A DNA stretch of 64,000 nt from NCBI GenBank assembly GCA_003054655.1, contig QAYZ01000013.1, positions 186,001-250,000 of the forward strand. The letters are read 5' to 3'. Positions 63,239 to 64,000 of this stretch are shown here, piece by piece. The translations under genes were made by a program, and so were the position numbers. Numbering within the stretch: position 1 is the stretch's first letter; each line of letters opens with the position of its first letter. The notes beneath the pieces are model-generated. The model was given only the letters and a program-made list of their open reading frames with translations. It ran no database searches and was not told the DNA's origin. Source of the stretch: Spartobacteria bacterium LR76. Its GTDB lineage: Bacteria > Verrucomicrobiota > Verrucomicrobiia > Chthoniobacterales > Terrimicrobiaceae.

Positions 63239-64000
63239 GACTCTGTCGGGAAAAACGCGGTGGTGGACACAGTGACCTCGGGGCCTCGGCGGTAGCGGGA
63301 ATCCTTCCAATTCGTCACCGGCAGTCCGACCAACCGCCGCACGGCTCGAATCACGCGCTGCCAGGAATTTCCGTATTTTTCCATGATGTTTTCACGCGTC
63401 GCAGCGTCACCCGATTCCTTGGAACTGCGTGACAGGAAGCACATATGGAGGCAACGAAAATCGCTTTCCTCCCAGGCCTCCTCGTCATGCAGCATCCGGC
63501 GATCCGAGTTGGTAAAGCCGGGTCGGAAAACCACCTCTCCGCCGTGCAGACGCTCCGGTGCATCGCCGCTCCAGGAACTGATCGCTGCGAAGTTGTACAG
63601 CTTTGTCATGCTACGGCACGGTGGAGCGAGATGCCCGCTGGCCGAACGGTAATCCGGCGCCAGCGAGGTGACATTGAGCACATTGCCAAGGATCATCCAG
63701 GTGCGGGCAAACTCCCCGGCATTGATCCGTTCACGCAGGTGGAGCAGCCCCGTCGTGTCGTAAATCTCATCACCATCCACGGCGAAGATCCACGTATCCT
63801 GTCCAGCAAGCCCGGCGATCAGCTCATGCGATTCGCGCGGATGCGAGAGGCGGTGAAATTCCGCCGAGGGCAGTTCTTTCGCCAGCCGCTTGAGGATCGG
63901 CACAGTCGCGTCGGTCGATCCGTGATCCATCAGCAGGATATGATCGCAGAACGGGGCGGCATTGCGCACGGCCCGCTCCACGAAGACATCCTCATTGTGA
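63235..64000 (-). CDS. Glycosyltransferase, GT2 type (5' end outside the window)
   Basis: The frame enters from the right edge as HNEDVFVERAVRNAAPFCD, so the true start is beyond base 64000. HILLMDHGSTDATVPIL and WIFAVDGDEIYDTTGLLHLR (DxD-type metal site) are GT-A features, as in SPO-type and LPS core enzymes. Ends with a TGA that overlaps the next ATG. First visible gene of the glycan operon; more genes probably lie to the right. Confidence 0.88.
   Translation of the reverse strand, partial: HNEDVFVERAVRNAAPFCDHILLMDHGSTDATVPILKRLAKELPSAEFHRLSHPRESHELIAGLAGQDTWIFAVDGDEIYDTTGLLHLRERINAGEFARTWMILGNVLNVTSLAPDYRSASGHLAPPCRSMTKLYNFAAISSWSGDAPERLHGGEVVFRPGFTNSDRRMLHDEEAWEESDFRCLHMCFLSRSSKESGDAATRENIMEKYGNSWQRVIRAVRRLVGLPVTNWKDSRYRRGPEVTVSTTAFFPTES

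Overview
The window is about 60% GC, densely packed and almost entirely chromosomal housekeeping DNA with no sign of phage, IS elements, CRISPR, rRNA or tRNA. Protein style suggests a Verrucomicrobiota bacterium, perhaps near the Spartobacteria: a T2SS/type IV-like pseudopilin with a classic N-terminus, a Ser/Thr kinase joined through a Pro-rich linker to Sel1 repeats, a cyclase-ATPase-TPR regulator, type 3 ProRS, a CysD/CysNC sulfate activation system, and few Shine-Dalgarno (SD) sites. This assignment is inference from protein character, not from a marker gene.

Layout, left to right. 1-7.7 kb (minus): truncated DUF4139-like protein, then an operon DUF4126 protein, large VWA membrane protein, sugar-nucleotide epimerase, M20 deacylase, proS. 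7.8-8.7 kb: outer-membrane barrel protein behind a sigma-54-type promoter. 9-13 kb (minus): cyclase/NB-ARC/TPR regulator, 2Fe-2S protein, PotA-like ATPase. 13-15.7 kb: small membrane protein, aldehyde dehydrogenase, polyphosphate glucokinase. 16-19.4 kb: purN, UvrD/Rep-type helicase, MTA/SAH nucleosidase. 19.4-23.7 kb: prenyl diphosphate synthase converging on an AEC transporter and a U32 protein. 23.8-27.4 kb: cysD and cysNC split by a four-helix-bundle gene, with a divergent DUF971 gene. 27.5-28.6 kb: ArsR-like regulator converging on an SDR. 28.8-38.3 kb (minus): holin-like protein, Anbu protease, trpF, leuB, then the rod-shape cluster mreB-mreC-mreD-mrdA followed by RNase E/G. 38.3-42 kb: DUF2934 protein, Cys-rich lipoprotein, Hsp33, TerC, GYF/DUF6232 protein, Nudix. 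42-55 kb: a decayed segment, ilvB, a pseudopilin, glgB, citrate synthase, sucC-sucD with a frameshifted VOC gene between them, kinase, SH3 lipoprotein. 55-64 kb (minus): a tightly overlapped glycan-assembly operon of eight glycosyltransferases and one hexapeptide acyltransferase, running off the right edge.

Shared themes: sixteen gene pairs overlap by the same 4 bases (ATGA or GTGA), so translational coupling looks common. Several promoter-like elements sit only 6-10 bases before an ATG, which suggests leaderless or near-leaderless mRNAs. Central metabolism (citrate synthase, succinyl-CoA synthetase, glycogen branching, Leu/Trp/Val synthesis) sits beside envelope functions (Mre/PBP2, glycan operon).

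The oddest items are the repeat-flanked four-helix-bundle gene inside the sulfate operon, the one-base frameshift in the VOC gene of the suc operon, an orphan Anbu, the start-codon hairpin of the pilin gene, a palindrome that encodes the same C-terminus for two convergent genes, and a possible attenuator with a Leu/Val/Ile-rich reading frame before ilvB. I found no clear multi-gene defence or otherwise undescribed system; the leads are mostly regulatory or single-gene.
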